Source: Aquimarina sp. MMG016 (GTDB taxonomy: Bacteria > Bacteroidota > Bacteroidia > Flavobacteriales > Flavobacteriaceae). From it: 64,000 bases of DNA. A model generated the notes under the pieces. That model did no database searches. It was not told where the DNA came from and saw nothing but the letters and a program-made list of their open reading frames with translations. The stretch spans positions 1-64,000 of the forward strand of contig NZ_JAGJEA010000011.1 in NCBI RefSeq assembly GCF_018100805.1, given 5' to 3'. A program made the translations under genes and the position numbers. Each line of letters starts with the position of its first letter. Positions within the stretch are counted from its first letter, which is position 1. This document shows positions 16,178 through 25,749 of this stretch, piece by piece.

Positions 16178-16888
16178 ATGAAAAAAATAGCTTTTATAAT
16201 TACATTTTTTCTATGGTTGGGATGTAAAAACAATCATCATGTTTCAGGTACTGACCAAGTAAAAGAAAATGTTCACGAGCACCACGAAGATGGGCAATCG
16301 AAACATAGTTCAGCTAATGAACATATGCTCCGATCCTCTATTAAAGATTTAATCGAACGATTTGAGTCTCCAGAAAGAGATGCTTATCAACAACCCCAAA
16401 AAGTATTGGAATATTTAGGGGACATACAAGGACAAACTATCATGGATATTGGAGCTGGTTCTGGTTATTTCTCTGTGAAATTAGCGGAAAAAGGAGCAAC
16501 AGTTATTGCTGCTGATGTAGATGATGAGTTTCAAGAGTTTCTAAAAAATCGAATTAAAAAAAACAATTTAAAAAACATTGAAACCCGTAAAATACCATAC
16601 GATTCTCCTAAATTGAAAGAAAAAGAGGCCGACATGGTATTCATTGTTAATACGTATCATCATATTGAAAATCGTATAGAATATTTTGCTAAAGTAAAAA
16701 AAGGTACAAAATCTAACGGAGATTTAGTTATTATCGATTTCTTTAAAACTGATATCCCTGTTGGCCCTCCTTTAAACCACAAGTTATCTATTGATGTAGT
16801 TGTTAATGAATTAAAAAAAGCAGGTTATACCTCTGTTAATGTAAACGTAGATTTGCTTCCGTATCAATATATTATTAAAGCGAAATAA
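16178..16888 (+). CDS. Lipoprotein class I SAM-dependent methyltransferase
   Basis: 236 residues from the ATG at 16178 (an in-frame ATG at 16037 would hide the signal). The lipobox is FFLWLGC. A His-rich spacer follows (NNHHVSG, then VHEHHEDGQSKHSS). The Rossmann part has motif I MDIGAGSGYFSVKLAEKG, the acidic AADVDDEF and the late VIIDFFK. A lipid-anchored methyltransferase is unexpected because SAM is cytoplasmic, but similar proteins occur in Bacteroidota. The His-rich leader hints at metal binding. Substrate unknown. Confidence 0.7.
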   Translation: MKKIAFIITFFLWLGCKNNHHVSGTDQVKENVHEHHEDGQSKHSSANEHMLRSSIKDLIERFESPERDAYQQPQKVLEYLGDIQGQTIMDIGAGSGYFSVKLAEKGATVIAADVDDEFQEFLKNRIKKNNLKNIETRKIPYDSPKLKEKEADMVFIVNTYHHIENRIEYFAKVKKGTKSNGDLVIIDFFKTDIPVGPPLNHKLSIDVVVNELKKAGYTSVNVNVDLLPYQYIIKAK

Positions 16889-16908
16889 TATCATATATCT
16901 AAAAGATA

Positions 16909-16960
16909 GCAGCTAATAACTTATAAAATTAAAACGTTTTTTATACAAACCGTTAGCACC
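16909..16960 (+). repeat. Short attC-like element L
   Basis: GCAGCTAATAACTTATAAAA, then the palindrome AAAACGTTTT (16931-16940), then TATACAAACCGTTAGCACC. It has the usual left and right boxes without the long middle part. It is the last element of this type that I can see in the window. Confidence 0.45.
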
Positions 16961-16976
16961 AATTAAAAAACGTACA

Positions 16977-17057
16977 ATGAAAGCTACAGCTTAATATTTG
17001 GTTGATGAGTTTGTAAAAGGAAAGAAGGTGGAAAAGATTTTATATGAAAAGAAATAA
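16977..17057 (+). pseudogene. Short interrupted coding remnant
   Basis: ATG at 16977, an in-frame stop after five codons, then YLVDEFVKGKKVEKILYEKK to a TAA at 17055. It looks like a decayed small gene directly after element L. The family is not recognised and coding origin is uncertain. Beyond it up to 17,165 there is nothing clear. Confidence 0.25.
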
Positions 17058-17165
17058 GAACCAATACGAACAAGGTTTATAATGTATCCCCTTCAGAATG
17101 TGTACTCTGCATAGAACATTGTAATGTAACAACAATTTGAAGCACTTAAAAAAATCTAATTAACG

Positions 17166-17173
17166 TATATTTG
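17166..17173 (+). promoter_or_regulatory. Bacteroidota-type -7 box of PLP-enzyme gene
   Basis: TATATTTG matches TAnnTTTG exactly and lies 24 bp before the chosen ATG at 17198. No well-spaced upstream TTTG box is evident. Confidence 0.4.
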
Positions 17174-17197
17174 TTGGCTTATTTAAAGGTGAAAATT

Positions 17198-19042
17198 ATG
17201 CAAGACAATAACACGCTAACTTATATTAACGATGTCTTAGAAAATATGCCAAATGATTGGTTGAGTCTAACAACCCATCGATTGGATATTTATGATGAAA
17301 AATTGGCTAAAATTCAATTTTTAGAACAGTTTGAGATTTTATATAATGACAATAATTCTCAATCATCAGCACTACATGGATTACCTACGGCTTTCGACTA
17401 TATTCGATTAGGGCATCCATTGTCTTGTGTACTAGAATGGAGCATTGCTAAATTACATCATCTAAACGCAGAAAATGTAATCAGTTTTTCATCAAAAACG
17501 GTTCCTGTTCTAGCAGTGCTAAGAAAAAATTTATTAGCTAATAAAAACACCTTAATTACCTATACAGGAGAATTACCTGATTTTTTTGATATTGATCTAC
17601 TAAAGCGTGTTTATGGATATCAATTTGATATAAAGCAGGTAGGAAGTGTATCAGCTATTCCTGAGTTTCGTGGTAGTACCATTTTCATTTCACAACAGGA
17701 TAATATTTGTAATTTTGAACTCAACCCTAACGTTGACTTTTTTATTAATATTCACCAGTATTTGGGAAGTGTTTTATTAGTACATACTGAACAAAACGAA
17801 AGTTATATTTCTGAAATTCAGCACGTAAGAAGAAGGGAAACCATAGCTATGACACCTGCCAACACTTTGGTTGCCTTACAGCATCTCATTAAACAACCTT
17901 CTGATCAGGAGAATACTAATATTGAGAACAACAAAAAACAGGTTCTAGATTCCATAAAGGATATTACTGGCACATATATAACTCCACTAGTGGGTTCTAG
18001 CGGATTATCTATGCAGTATGCCATTATGATGGGCTTAATTCACGATGCCATAGAAAAGTATAAAGGAAAGGCTATCAAAATTGTCGTCCCTCCAAATTGT
18101 TATGGAGGTACCAATGATCAGGCAAGACGTGTTGCTGTTTGTATTGATAATGTAGAAATCATGGATTTACCAGTAGATGGTGACAATGATATGGTACAAA
18201 GTATTGACATTGTTTTGAACAAAATTGCTCAAGAAGATGCTGTACCATACATCATTGCAGAAATTCCAACAAATCCAAGAGTCGAAGTTCCGGATCTTGA
18301 ACAATTAAAAGATGTTTTAAGTAAGGAACGTACAACTCCGGATGGTGATATTGCTATCGATCCGGTATTTATTTTAGATCAAACATTTTGCCCTAATGTA
18401 CATTTCCTTGGTGAAGGTGAAATACTCTCTAAGATTAGAGCTATTGCCTATGTAAGTGGATCTAAATTTCCAAGCGGTGGACGATGTACGGCAGGCTACT
18501 GTGTAGCAAACAAAAAATCCGAAGCCCTAATGGAGAAAATAGCATTGCATCTAAGACTTTGTGATAATGAGGCTACAGATCTTCAGGTGGAAATATTGGC
18601 CGAACAATTACCATCTATGAACCAGAGAATTCATGATGCCTATCAAAATACACGAGAATTTGTAAACTTTATCCGCGATACGTTACCTGAGGCGAAAATC
18701 AATTTTGTTTCAGAGAAATTAGCAGAACAAGGATTTACTCCATCTGTATTTTCATTGGATCTTCCTACAAAAGGTGCTACTGAAGAGGAAAAAGAATCCT
18801 ACAAAAGAGCATTAAATCATAGATTAATCAATCTAATGATTAACGAAATTCCTAATAAAAGTAAATACTGTGTGAGTTATGGACAATTAAAAGGTTGTTA
18901 TTGGACGATACCTGCTACATCTACTCAAGGGACCACTAAAGAAGGTGACAAAGATTATATTGCTCGAGTAGCGCTTTCTCCTAAGATGGATCTTGAACGT
19001 CATAAAAAAGTCTTTTTAGATTTTGTTGAAAGTATTGAATAA
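17198..19042 (+). CDS. Large PLP-dependent transferase of the Cys/Met metabolism fold
   Basis: 614 residues from the ATG at 17198; an in-frame TTG at 17171 overlaps the promoter box and is rejected. The C-terminal two thirds has the fold-type I core: a glycine loop (TPLVGSSGLSMQY), the PPNCYGGTNDQ segment, VFILDQTFCP before the cofactor Asp region, and the PLP lysine at about residue 423 (YVSGSKFPSGGR). The N-terminal ~200 residues are an extra domain not present in standard cystathionine gamma-synthases (about 380-400 residues). It is a lyase or transferase acting on sulfur amino acids by family; the substrate cannot be read. Cytoplasmic. Confidence 0.75.
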   Translation: MQDNNTLTYINDVLENMPNDWLSLTTHRLDIYDEKLAKIQFLEQFEILYNDNNSQSSALHGLPTAFDYIRLGHPLSCVLEWSIAKLHHLNAENVISFSSKTVPVLAVLRKNLLANKNTLITYTGELPDFFDIDLLKRVYGYQFDIKQVGSVSAIPEFRGSTIFISQQDNICNFELNPNVDFFINIHQYLGSVLLVHTEQNESYISEIQHVRRRETIAMTPANTLVALQHLIKQPSDQENTNIENNKKQVLDSIKDITGTYITPLVGSSGLSMQYAIMMGLIHDAIEKYKGKAIKIVVPPNCYGGTNDQARRVAVCIDNVEIMDLPVDGDNDMVQSIDIVLNKIAQEDAVPYIIAEIPTNPRVEVPDLEQLKDVLSKERTTPDGDIAIDPVFILDQTFCPNVHFLGEGEILSKIRAIAYVSGSKFPSGGRCTAGYCVANKKSEALMEKIALHLRLCDNEATDLQVEILAEQLPSMNQRIHDAYQNTREFVNFIRDTLPEAKINFVSEKLAEQGFTPSVFSLDLPTKGATEEEKESYKRALNHRLINLMINEIPNKSKYCVSYGQLKGCYWTIPATSTQGTTKEGDKDYIARVALSPKMDLERHKKVFLDFVESIE

Positions 19043-19154
19043 CTGGTTTTATTAATAATTAGTATTATCTACTTTTAGGTGTTTAATTCCTTCTTTTAAA
19101 TCATATTTGTATCTTACGAATGTTATTTAAAACAACCCCAAAAATTTACATACC

Positions 19155-20027
19155 ATGAAAATCTACTTTTTAGTACTGGTAGCTATTGCTATTACGTTCC
19201 TATCGTCATGCAGTAGTAACGATGATGCATCAGTGGAAAACAAGCCTAAACTAATTGTAAAACTTGCTGTGGATCCTAATCAGGTTCGGTTAGGCAATGA
19301 TGGATCACAAACGGATATTGAAGCTGGAAATGCAGGACAAAACCCTGTGTTTAATAGTATCTCGGCACATTATTTAGAGTTAGCACCCAATGCTAGTACC
19401 TTTTTAGGTCAAGGTACCATACTATATCAAGCACCGGAAACCGATACCGGAGGTGCTACAGCAATTGATTTCGATCAATCTAACATAGTAGCTCCTGGGG
19501 AAACTTTTTTAGAAATTCCTCTCAAAGATATTCAGGCGGGATCGTATGAGTGGGTTCGCCTATCCCTTTCGTATCAAAATTATGACGTCACATTTCATTT
19601 TAATGATGCTCCTTTTACTGGAACGGTAGCCAGTTTTGTAGGATTTAACACGTATATCACCGACTATACCGTTAAAAATGAACAGGTAACAGTCAACGAC
19701 AATAAACTTCAGGGATATTGGGGTTTTGAGACTATTACAGGTGTACAAACCGGGCAAGCACCAGAAGGTGCAACGACAGTACCTAATCCATTATTCAATA
19801 CCTCTCCTATTCCACAGGGTTCTTGTGTGGTGACAGGAAGTTTTGATACTAACTTGGTAATTACCGGAGAAGAAACGGAAGATATCGTGGTAACGCTATC
19901 TCTATCCATCAATAAAAGTTTTGAGTGGATAGACACTAATGGAAATGATAAATGGGATGTAAATCCAGGTACCGAAGAATCCATAGTGGATATGGGATTA
20001 AGAGGGTTAGTCCCCTCGTATGAATAA
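19155..20027 (+). CDS. Lipoprotein of unknown function, beta-rich
   Basis: 290 residues. Lipobox FLSSC followed by SSNDDASVE, a typical Bacteroidota surface-lipoprotein leader. The body looks all-beta (EWVRLSLSYQNYDVTFHF, VVTLSLSINKSFEWID) and has a Ca-binding-like DTNGNDKWDVNPG loop near the end, then MGLRGLVPSY. Not recognised beyond that. It lies alone, about 110 bp after the PLP gene. Confidence 0.65.
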   Translation: MKIYFLVLVAIAITFLSSCSSNDDASVENKPKLIVKLAVDPNQVRLGNDGSQTDIEAGNAGQNPVFNSISAHYLELAPNASTFLGQGTILYQAPETDTGGATAIDFDQSNIVAPGETFLEIPLKDIQAGSYEWVRLSLSYQNYDVTFHFNDAPFTGTVASFVGFNTYITDYTVKNEQVTVNDNKLQGYWGFETITGVQTGQAPEGATTVPNPLFNTSPIPQGSCVVTGSFDTNLVITGEETEDIVVTLSLSINKSFEWIDTNGNDKWDVNPGTEESIVDMGLRGLVPSYE

Positions 20028-20200
20028 GGTTTTAGATATTTCTTTATTAAAAAGAAATTCCGTTTAGTTTGTCCTATTAAAATTTTAATCGCTCAATCTA
20101 ACAATGAGAATTATACATTTATAAATGTTCACTTCGTAGATAAAAAAATATAAATTTACTTTTGGTAAGTGTGTAGTGGTAATAAACAATTAAAAAAAAC

Positions 20201-21118
20201 ATGAAGCGAATTCAAATACTAGTTCTGATTTTGTTACTTCCTACAACTACTATTTGCCAGGATAAAAGATATACTTCCTTTTTAACTGCTCTACAAGAAC
20301 CTGAAAAAGTGAAATGGTTAGATTTAGACTGTAAAGAATTAGATAAATTGCCCAATAACACAAAAAAATTACCAAATGTAAACTCTTTCTACCTGACGGA
20401 CTGCAAGTTAAAAGAAATACCTGAGGGAATAGAGAATTTGCAGAACTTAACACTATTAAATGTTCAAGGAAACAACTTGTCTACTTTACCGGATAATTTG
20501 ATCAGATTGAATATGCTTTCTGTAATAAATTTACGTAATAACAGCTTCAATAATTTACCTAAAGTACTAACCTCTTTTTCTAACCTAAGAGAGATCGACA
20601 TAGCTGAAAACCATAAATTAGATTTTGAACAGGCTTGTAAGGTCTTATCCGGTGTAAAAAACTTAGATTTTCTATACCTTAGCGGAAACCAATTTACAGA
20701 GCTTCCTACCGGAGTATCCACTCTAAAAAAATTAAAAGAACTTCATTTAGAAGACAATCCTGAGCTTAATTTCGAACAAGCTTTTGAAGTTATGGCCCAA
20801 ATCAAATCATTACGGATTCTTATAATCTCAAATAATAATTTGAGTAAAATCCCAAATAACATTGAAGTTCTTCAACAAATTGAAGGCTTAGTACTTGACA
20901 ATAATCCCAATATTAAAATTGAAGATTTAGTGCAACAGATTCAAAACTTAACGAACCTAAAAGTCCTTTTGATTAGAAATAATAATTTAGAATATTTGCC
21001 AGATGATTTAAACGGATTTGCATCTCTCAAATTATTAGAATTAAGCAAAAACAAATTTTCAGAAAAAGAAAAATCACGTATCATTAATAGATTACCAGCG
21101 ACAAAAATAATTTTCTAA
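20201..21118 (+). CDS. Secreted leucine-rich-repeat protein
   Basis: 305 residues. Signal peptide (ILVLILLLPTTTIC). About nine LRRs of 22-24 residues follow, of the form L-x-x-L-P-x-x-I-x-x-L-x-x-L-x-x-L-x-L-x-x-N, for example LSTLPDNLIRLNMLSVINLRN and LEYLPDDLNGFASLKLLELS. Some repeats are longer with a FEQA insertion (LDFEQACKV, LNFEQAFEV). It is probably a periplasmic or surface binding protein. No enzyme domain is attached. Confidence 0.85.
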   Translation: MKRIQILVLILLLPTTTICQDKRYTSFLTALQEPEKVKWLDLDCKELDKLPNNTKKLPNVNSFYLTDCKLKEIPEGIENLQNLTLLNVQGNNLSTLPDNLIRLNMLSVINLRNNSFNNLPKVLTSFSNLREIDIAENHKLDFEQACKVLSGVKNLDFLYLSGNQFTELPTGVSTLKKLKELHLEDNPELNFEQAFEVMAQIKSLRILIISNNNLSKIPNNIEVLQQIEGLVLDNNPNIKIEDLVQQIQNLTNLKVLLIRNNNLEYLPDDLNGFASLKLLELSKNKFSEKEKSRIINRLPATKIIF

Positions 21119-21209
21119 AAACTGTGGTTAAAACAAACCTCTAAAAATAAAACAGAGTAAGAAATGGGTTTTCTCTGCATAAATAGTATTTTAGTTTTAC
21201 TTAAAAGTT

Positions 21210-21581
21210 CTACACGTGTTGATCTACAAGAATAGCATTTCCATCAGGGTCGAGTACTACAAAACTTGCAGGTCCTGAAGTATTTTCATCTGCTTCTGAT
21301 TCTAGTTTTACTCCTTTACTTTTGAGGTGTTGTTGGATTTCTCTAACATCATCAAAGTTTTTTAAGGTATTTGCATTTTCATCCCATCCCGGATTAAAAG
21401 TCAAAATATTATTCTCAAACATTCCCTGGAATAATCCTACCAGAGCGTTTCCATTTTTCATAATGAGATAATTCTTCTCAATATCACCTGCAAAGACTTC
21501 AAAGCCAAGGTTTTCATAAAACGCTTTCGACACATTAATATCTTTGACACTAAGACTTATAGAAAATGCACCTAATTCCAT
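21210..21581 (-). CDS. Glyoxalase/bleomycin-resistance (VOC) family protein
   Basis: 123 residues, a single VOC module pair. It starts MELGAFSISLSVKDINVSKAFYENLGF, the classic first half, and ends GPASFVVLDPDGNAILVDQH. Metal-ligand positions (an early residue near Ser8, the late Asp/Gln segment) are not the full H-E-H-E set, so catalysis is uncertain. Cytoplasmic, monocistronic. Confidence 0.8.
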   Translation of the reverse strand: MELGAFSISLSVKDINVSKAFYENLGFEVFAGDIEKNYLIMKNGNALVGLFQGMFENNILTFNPGWDENANTLKNFDDVREIQQHLKSKGVKLESEADENTSGPASFVVLDPDGNAILVDQHV

Positions 21582-21887
21582 ACTCGTGTGTTTTTATTGG
21601 TTGTAATTATTATGTAGCCTATTGATATTTCGTTTTTTGGTTAACTGTTTTATTCCTTGTCTTTTGATCTAATGACAATTTTTAAACTTAATAAACTATT
21701 CTCCAAAGAATCGTCTTCCATATTGATTATTTAGATAATGCAACGTTTTAAACCCGAAAATTACAATAGACACTAAAAATAAACTTGTACTATTAACTCA
21801 TAGGAAAAGCATTATTTTTCATTCTTAAATGTAATGATAAAAATTTAAAATCATTATTCGTAAACTTAGATATCAAACTACCTCCGA
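21582..21887. other. Gene-free spacer
   Basis: About 300 bp of AT-rich DNA between two minus-strand genes. I see no gene, strong hairpin or repeat. It should contain the promoter of the VOC gene. Confidence 0.5.
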
Positions 21888-24272
21888 TTAAAATTCGATA
21901 TCAATCTCAGTAGACTCAGCAGAGTTCCAATCTAAATTAATAATCAACGATTTATCAGACTCGTTCCAGTTAAAATCTTTAGACTTTTCAGCAATAGTAA
22001 CTGAGTTTGGAGCAGCTTGAACGTTATGAATCATTAAGGTAAGTTTTCTATTAGTAGCTTTATAACTCTTACCTGTATCCGCGGATAGTATAATAGTAAG
22101 TTTTTCTGCAGTGGATTTACTAGCAAATTTTAGCAATTCATACTTTCCTTTTTCAAAAGCATTTGGTGTTTTTCCATCATCGTCATACAATTTTCCTTGA
22201 CCAGAACTAATCTCTGTATCATAATAGTAGTGTAAGGTCAAATCTTTAGTGGTATACTCTTCCGTAGTTTGTACCGGAGCTACCATTGGAATAAAAGATC
22301 CGGCTTTAACAAATACAGGGATATAATCTTCAGCAATTTCTACGCTTGTATACTTTCCTCCTTTATAAGACTTTCCTGTAAAGAAATCATACCAATTTGA
22401 TCCTTTTGGAAATGGAATATCCATAGATGCAACACCCGGTTTTACTACCGGAGATACCAAAAAGTTATCTCCCCAGTAATAAGCAAAGCTTACTTCTTGT
22501 AATTCTTTATCTGCAGTAGTATCAAAAAATAACGGACGCATTAACGGCATACCAGTTTGATTATTCTCAAAAGCAAGTGTATAATTATATGGCAATAAGC
22601 TATATCTAAGCTCTATACTTTTTTTGGCTAATGCCTTAGTTTTATCATCGTGAAAAACAGGCTCGGGAGCAATATGCTCTTGTGCATGTGGTCTAAAAAT
22701 GGGGTGAAATACTCCATACTGCAACCAACGTGTATATAATTCCGGATCAAACACCTCTCCTCCTGCAAATCCGCCAAGGTCTGAGTGCATATATCCTAAT
22801 CCTTGCATTCCCATGGATAGAGCGATTTCCGTTTGTGGTTGTAATCCTTCCCAACTGCGGCTTACGTCCCCAGACCAAGGAATCATACCAAATCGCTGTG
22901 ACCCAGAGTACCCCGCACGCATAAGAATGAATGGTCTTTGATCGGGAAAATCTTTTTGATACCCTTCCTGAACCAACCTTGCCCAATCGTGCCCGTAAAT
23001 ATTATGCACCTCATCTGCGCTTCCTGTAGCGTGTTGTAAATCTGACGGATGAACCTCTGGTTCTCCCAAATCTCCCCACCATCCGGCTACTCCAAAATCC
23101 TGGGTATACTCTTTATAGATATTCCAAAACCATTCTTTTCCTTTTGGGTCATAAATATCCACAATTCCGGTATTACCAAAATAGAAATCATATTTAAATG
23201 GATTACCAACAGAATCTTTACCCAAAACTGCTTTTTCCACAGCCTCATCCCACTTTTTAGAAGTCGTTAATATAAATGGTTCTGTAATCAAAATAGTTTT
23301 TACTCCCTTATCTTTAAAGTCATTAATCATCTGCTTTGGGTTAGGAAAAGAATCTTTTAGAAATTCAAGATTCCCCATATGTCCCTTGATATCCTTACCA
23401 AACCAGTAAATATCTAGAATTATTGCATCTAACGGAATACTATCAGTTTTGAACCTAGCAACAATTTCCTTAGTTTCTCTTTCTGAATGATACCCAAAAC
23501 GACTGGCAAAATTACCAAAAGCCCAACGTGGTGGTAAAGGTTGCTTACCTGTTAAGTCTGTGTATTGGTACATTAATTCTTTCCAATCATCTCCGGCTAT
23601 TACTTGATAAGTTTTTCTTCCGTTTATGGTTTCATAACTTAGTGTATTGTCTTTTTTACTATCAATATCTAAAAACCCTATCGGTGCATTATCAAAATGT
23701 ACAGCATACTTCTTAGAAGAAAGAACTAAGGGCATGGTATAATTCATTAATTCGGAATGTGTTCCGTAACCATAGTGAGCCTTATTATATAATTCTAATC
23801 TTTTGCCTCTTCGGTTCATTCCTACTACCCTAGATCCTGCTCCATAGATTACCTCGTCTTTATCTAAATTAAAATTCAGAATTTCAGTTGAATCAGTTTT
23901 GATATACCCTTTTTTCTCAGAAATTAATTCTTTTCCTTTATAAATATATGAAATATGAAAGGGTTCTTTGGTCACCTTAATCTTTATTCCATCTGTTCCA
24001 TACGTAAAACCATTTTCGGTTTTTACTAAATCTGCCTCAATACTTTTATCCTTTATTACGGCATGAGATTCTAGATTTATGGTCTCACCAGTAGGAATAA
24101 AAGAAGTTTCTATAATATGATCAGAATATAGTTTTATAATATACTTACCATTTTCTCTTGGGATTTCTATATACTCATTTTTATCTACAACGAATCCATC
24201 TCCTTTTTTACAAGAAAAGTTAAAAGTAATAACAAATAAGAGCAGTAGAATAGAAAGAAATTTGGTTTTCAT
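21888..24272 (-). CDS. Glycoside hydrolase family 31 lipoprotein (alpha-glucosidase/xylosidase type)
   Basis: 794 residues. The lipobox at VITFNFSC anchors it in the envelope. An N-terminal beta-sandwich (about 30-230) leads into the TIM barrel, which begins at QPLPPRWAFGNFASRFGYHS. The catalytic nucleophile is Asp401 (AGWWGDLGEPEVH) and the acid/base is Asp469 (IPWSGDVSRSWEGL). The C-terminal beta domains include the acidic KLYDDDGKTPNAFEKG. GH31 enzymes release alpha-linked glucose or xylose from the non-reducing end; the exact linkage cannot be predicted. No SusCD pair is next to it, so this is not an obvious PUL. Confidence 0.9.
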   Translation of the reverse strand: MKTKFLSILLLLFVITFNFSCKKGDGFVVDKNEYIEIPRENGKYIIKLYSDHIIETSFIPTGETINLESHAVIKDKSIEADLVKTENGFTYGTDGIKIKVTKEPFHISYIYKGKELISEKKGYIKTDSTEILNFNLDKDEVIYGAGSRVVGMNRRGKRLELYNKAHYGYGTHSELMNYTMPLVLSSKKYAVHFDNAPIGFLDIDSKKDNTLSYETINGRKTYQVIAGDDWKELMYQYTDLTGKQPLPPRWAFGNFASRFGYHSERETKEIVARFKTDSIPLDAIILDIYWFGKDIKGHMGNLEFLKDSFPNPKQMINDFKDKGVKTILITEPFILTTSKKWDEAVEKAVLGKDSVGNPFKYDFYFGNTGIVDIYDPKGKEWFWNIYKEYTQDFGVAGWWGDLGEPEVHPSDLQHATGSADEVHNIYGHDWARLVQEGYQKDFPDQRPFILMRAGYSGSQRFGMIPWSGDVSRSWEGLQPQTEIALSMGMQGLGYMHSDLGGFAGGEVFDPELYTRWLQYGVFHPIFRPHAQEHIAPEPVFHDDKTKALAKKSIELRYSLLPYNYTLAFENNQTGMPLMRPLFFDTTADKELQEVSFAYYWGDNFLVSPVVKPGVASMDIPFPKGSNWYDFFTGKSYKGGKYTSVEIAEDYIPVFVKAGSFIPMVAPVQTTEEYTTKDLTLHYYYDTEISSGQGKLYDDDGKTPNAFEKGKYELLKFASKSTAEKLTIILSADTGKSYKATNRKLTLMIHNVQAAPNSVTIAEKSKDFNWNESDKSLIINLDWNSAESTEIDIEF

Positions 24273-24555
24273 CTTTTAGGATTAAGTTTATGATTCAAAT
24301 GAAGTCAAATATAAAAGAATCCCTATAAAATTAAGCGATAACCAAAGTATAGCAAGCAGAATTATTGAATTCTCAATGATACGCCTTTCTCTTTGAAGAG
24401 ATTTCATCTCATACGCTATAAATTTCCTTTTCGGGTCGTAAAATCATATCGTTTCCCTTTTAGGGTAACAAAAATTAACTCCAATTGATATGAAGATAAC
24501 AAAGAAGGAGGAACCGAAAATCCTAAAAAGAGTAGGCAAATCAAATCTTATTATT

Positions 24556-25155
24556 ATGAAAAATTTGAACTCAAAAAACACTAACCATTTATTTTTCTTA
24601 CTATTATTAAGTCTATTCATTTTCTCTTCGTGCGAAAGAGATGAATTAACATCTATTGAAACTGAAAGTGATTATATTGAACAATCTGACACTAAAAACC
24701 TGGAGCACGAAACTCAAACTTCATCTCAATGTTATAGTACAAATAGAGGTTCTTGTGATGATAACCTGACCAATAATGGCTGTAATTTTACCACAGGACA
24801 AGGTAGAAAAGGTAGGGATATGCCAAATCAGTATCTAATGGTAAATATGTTAGATAATTGTCGCACTGAACAGCTTCCTGCCAATTGTAGTTGGGTTGGA
24901 AATCATACTCAAACCCGAGTAATCGAGGTTGATCTAAATAACTGTTGTTCTCCAGCATATGCGCTTAACTCTAGATTAGATAATTGGAGAGATCTGGCAA
25001 TTGCTAACAAACCAGATTCTTCATACTTAATAACCGACTATGAAAGAATTTATGGATTTATGGTAACCTCTTATGGACCATATAGAATGCGTATAAGAGT
25101 TACCTATCGCAAAAAAATCTGTTCCATAGGAACAGTAGATGTTATCAGAAAGTAA
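24556..25155 (+). CDS. Cysteine-rich lipoprotein, unknown
   Basis: 199 residues from the ATG at 24556; an ATG at 24490 is in frame and would only lengthen the leader. Lipobox LFIFSSC. The mature part has about ten Cys in closely spaced groups (SSQCYSTNRGSCDDN, NNGCNFTT, DNCRTEQLPANCSW, NNCCSPAY), which suggests disulfides in the periplasm or on the surface. It ends in a strand-rich stretch (YRMRIRVTYRKKIC). I do not recognise the family. Confidence 0.6.
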   Translation: MKNLNSKNTNHLFFLLLLSLFIFSSCERDELTSIETESDYIEQSDTKNLEHETQTSSQCYSTNRGSCDDNLTNNGCNFTTGQGRKGRDMPNQYLMVNMLDNCRTEQLPANCSWVGNHTQTRVIEVDLNNCCSPAYALNSRLDNWRDLAIANKPDSSYLITDYERIYGFMVTSYGPYRMRIRVTYRKKICSIGTVDVIRK

Positions 25156-25185
25156 TATTTTCAAAAAAATATAATATTGCGGTCG

Positions 25186-25216
25186 AAGCTGTCTGGAAAT
25201 TATTTCAGGCAGCTTT
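25186..25216 (+). terminator. Intrinsic terminator
   Basis: AAGCTGTCTGGAAAT pairs with ATTTCAGGCAGCTT (one mismatch and one bulge), followed by a short T-rich end. It lies between convergent genes, about 30 bp after the Cys-rich lipoprotein stop. Confidence 0.65.
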
Positions 25217-25237
25217 ATTATTCAAAACCCATAAAGC

Positions 25238-25747
25238 TTAGCTTCTAGGATACAAAAACGATTTTTCTACCTCAAAGTCCACTACTCCATCCTCACGAAC
25301 ATCGTATACAATAAAAAGTTGCCCCCAATACACACCATCTGTAAAATCAGCAATAATCCATCTATGATTAAGTAATCTCACTTTATTAATACTCATATTT
25401 CCTTCCATACCTACAAAAGGAACAATCGGATTATCTTTTCCGGCTTTATTCTGGCTTATGATTTGATCGCTAATTGTTAACTCCAGCTTCTTAGCATCAT
25501 ATCCTTTTTCTTCAAAATATGTTTTAGCTTCTTCATCACTATCCAAGGAAAAATAAGTAAGATCCAGATTAGCATCTATTAATGAATCTATAGTTGTTTG
25601 CGCAGATGCTTCATTCTCCCTAATTCGTTCTTGTAGGTTTATAATTTTAGCATCATAAGATTCTTTAGCTTTCTTTGCATTCATGAATTGAAAAAGTATA
25701 AACAATAAGGCAAAGATGAATAGATACAAAAATATTTTACTTCTCAT
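25238..25747 (-). CDS. Membrane-anchored coiled-coil protein, unknown
   Basis: 169 residues. One N-terminal helix (IFLYLFIFALLFILFQF) leads into a coiled-coil (AKKAKESYDAKIINLQERIRENEA), then a small alpha/beta domain (LNHRWIIADFTDGVYWGQLFIVYDV). It begins 2 bp after the MBL-fold gene on the same strand, so both are made from one transcript. The pairing suggests a link, but the role is unknown. Confidence 0.65.
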   Translation of the reverse strand: MRSKIFLYLFIFALLFILFQFMNAKKAKESYDAKIINLQERIRENEASAQTTIDSLIDANLDLTYFSLDSDEEAKTYFEEKGYDAKKLELTISDQIISQNKAGKDNPIVPFVGMEGNMSINKVRLLNHRWIIADFTDGVYWGQLFIVYDVREDGVVDFEVEKSFLYPRS

Positions 25748-25749
25748 TT

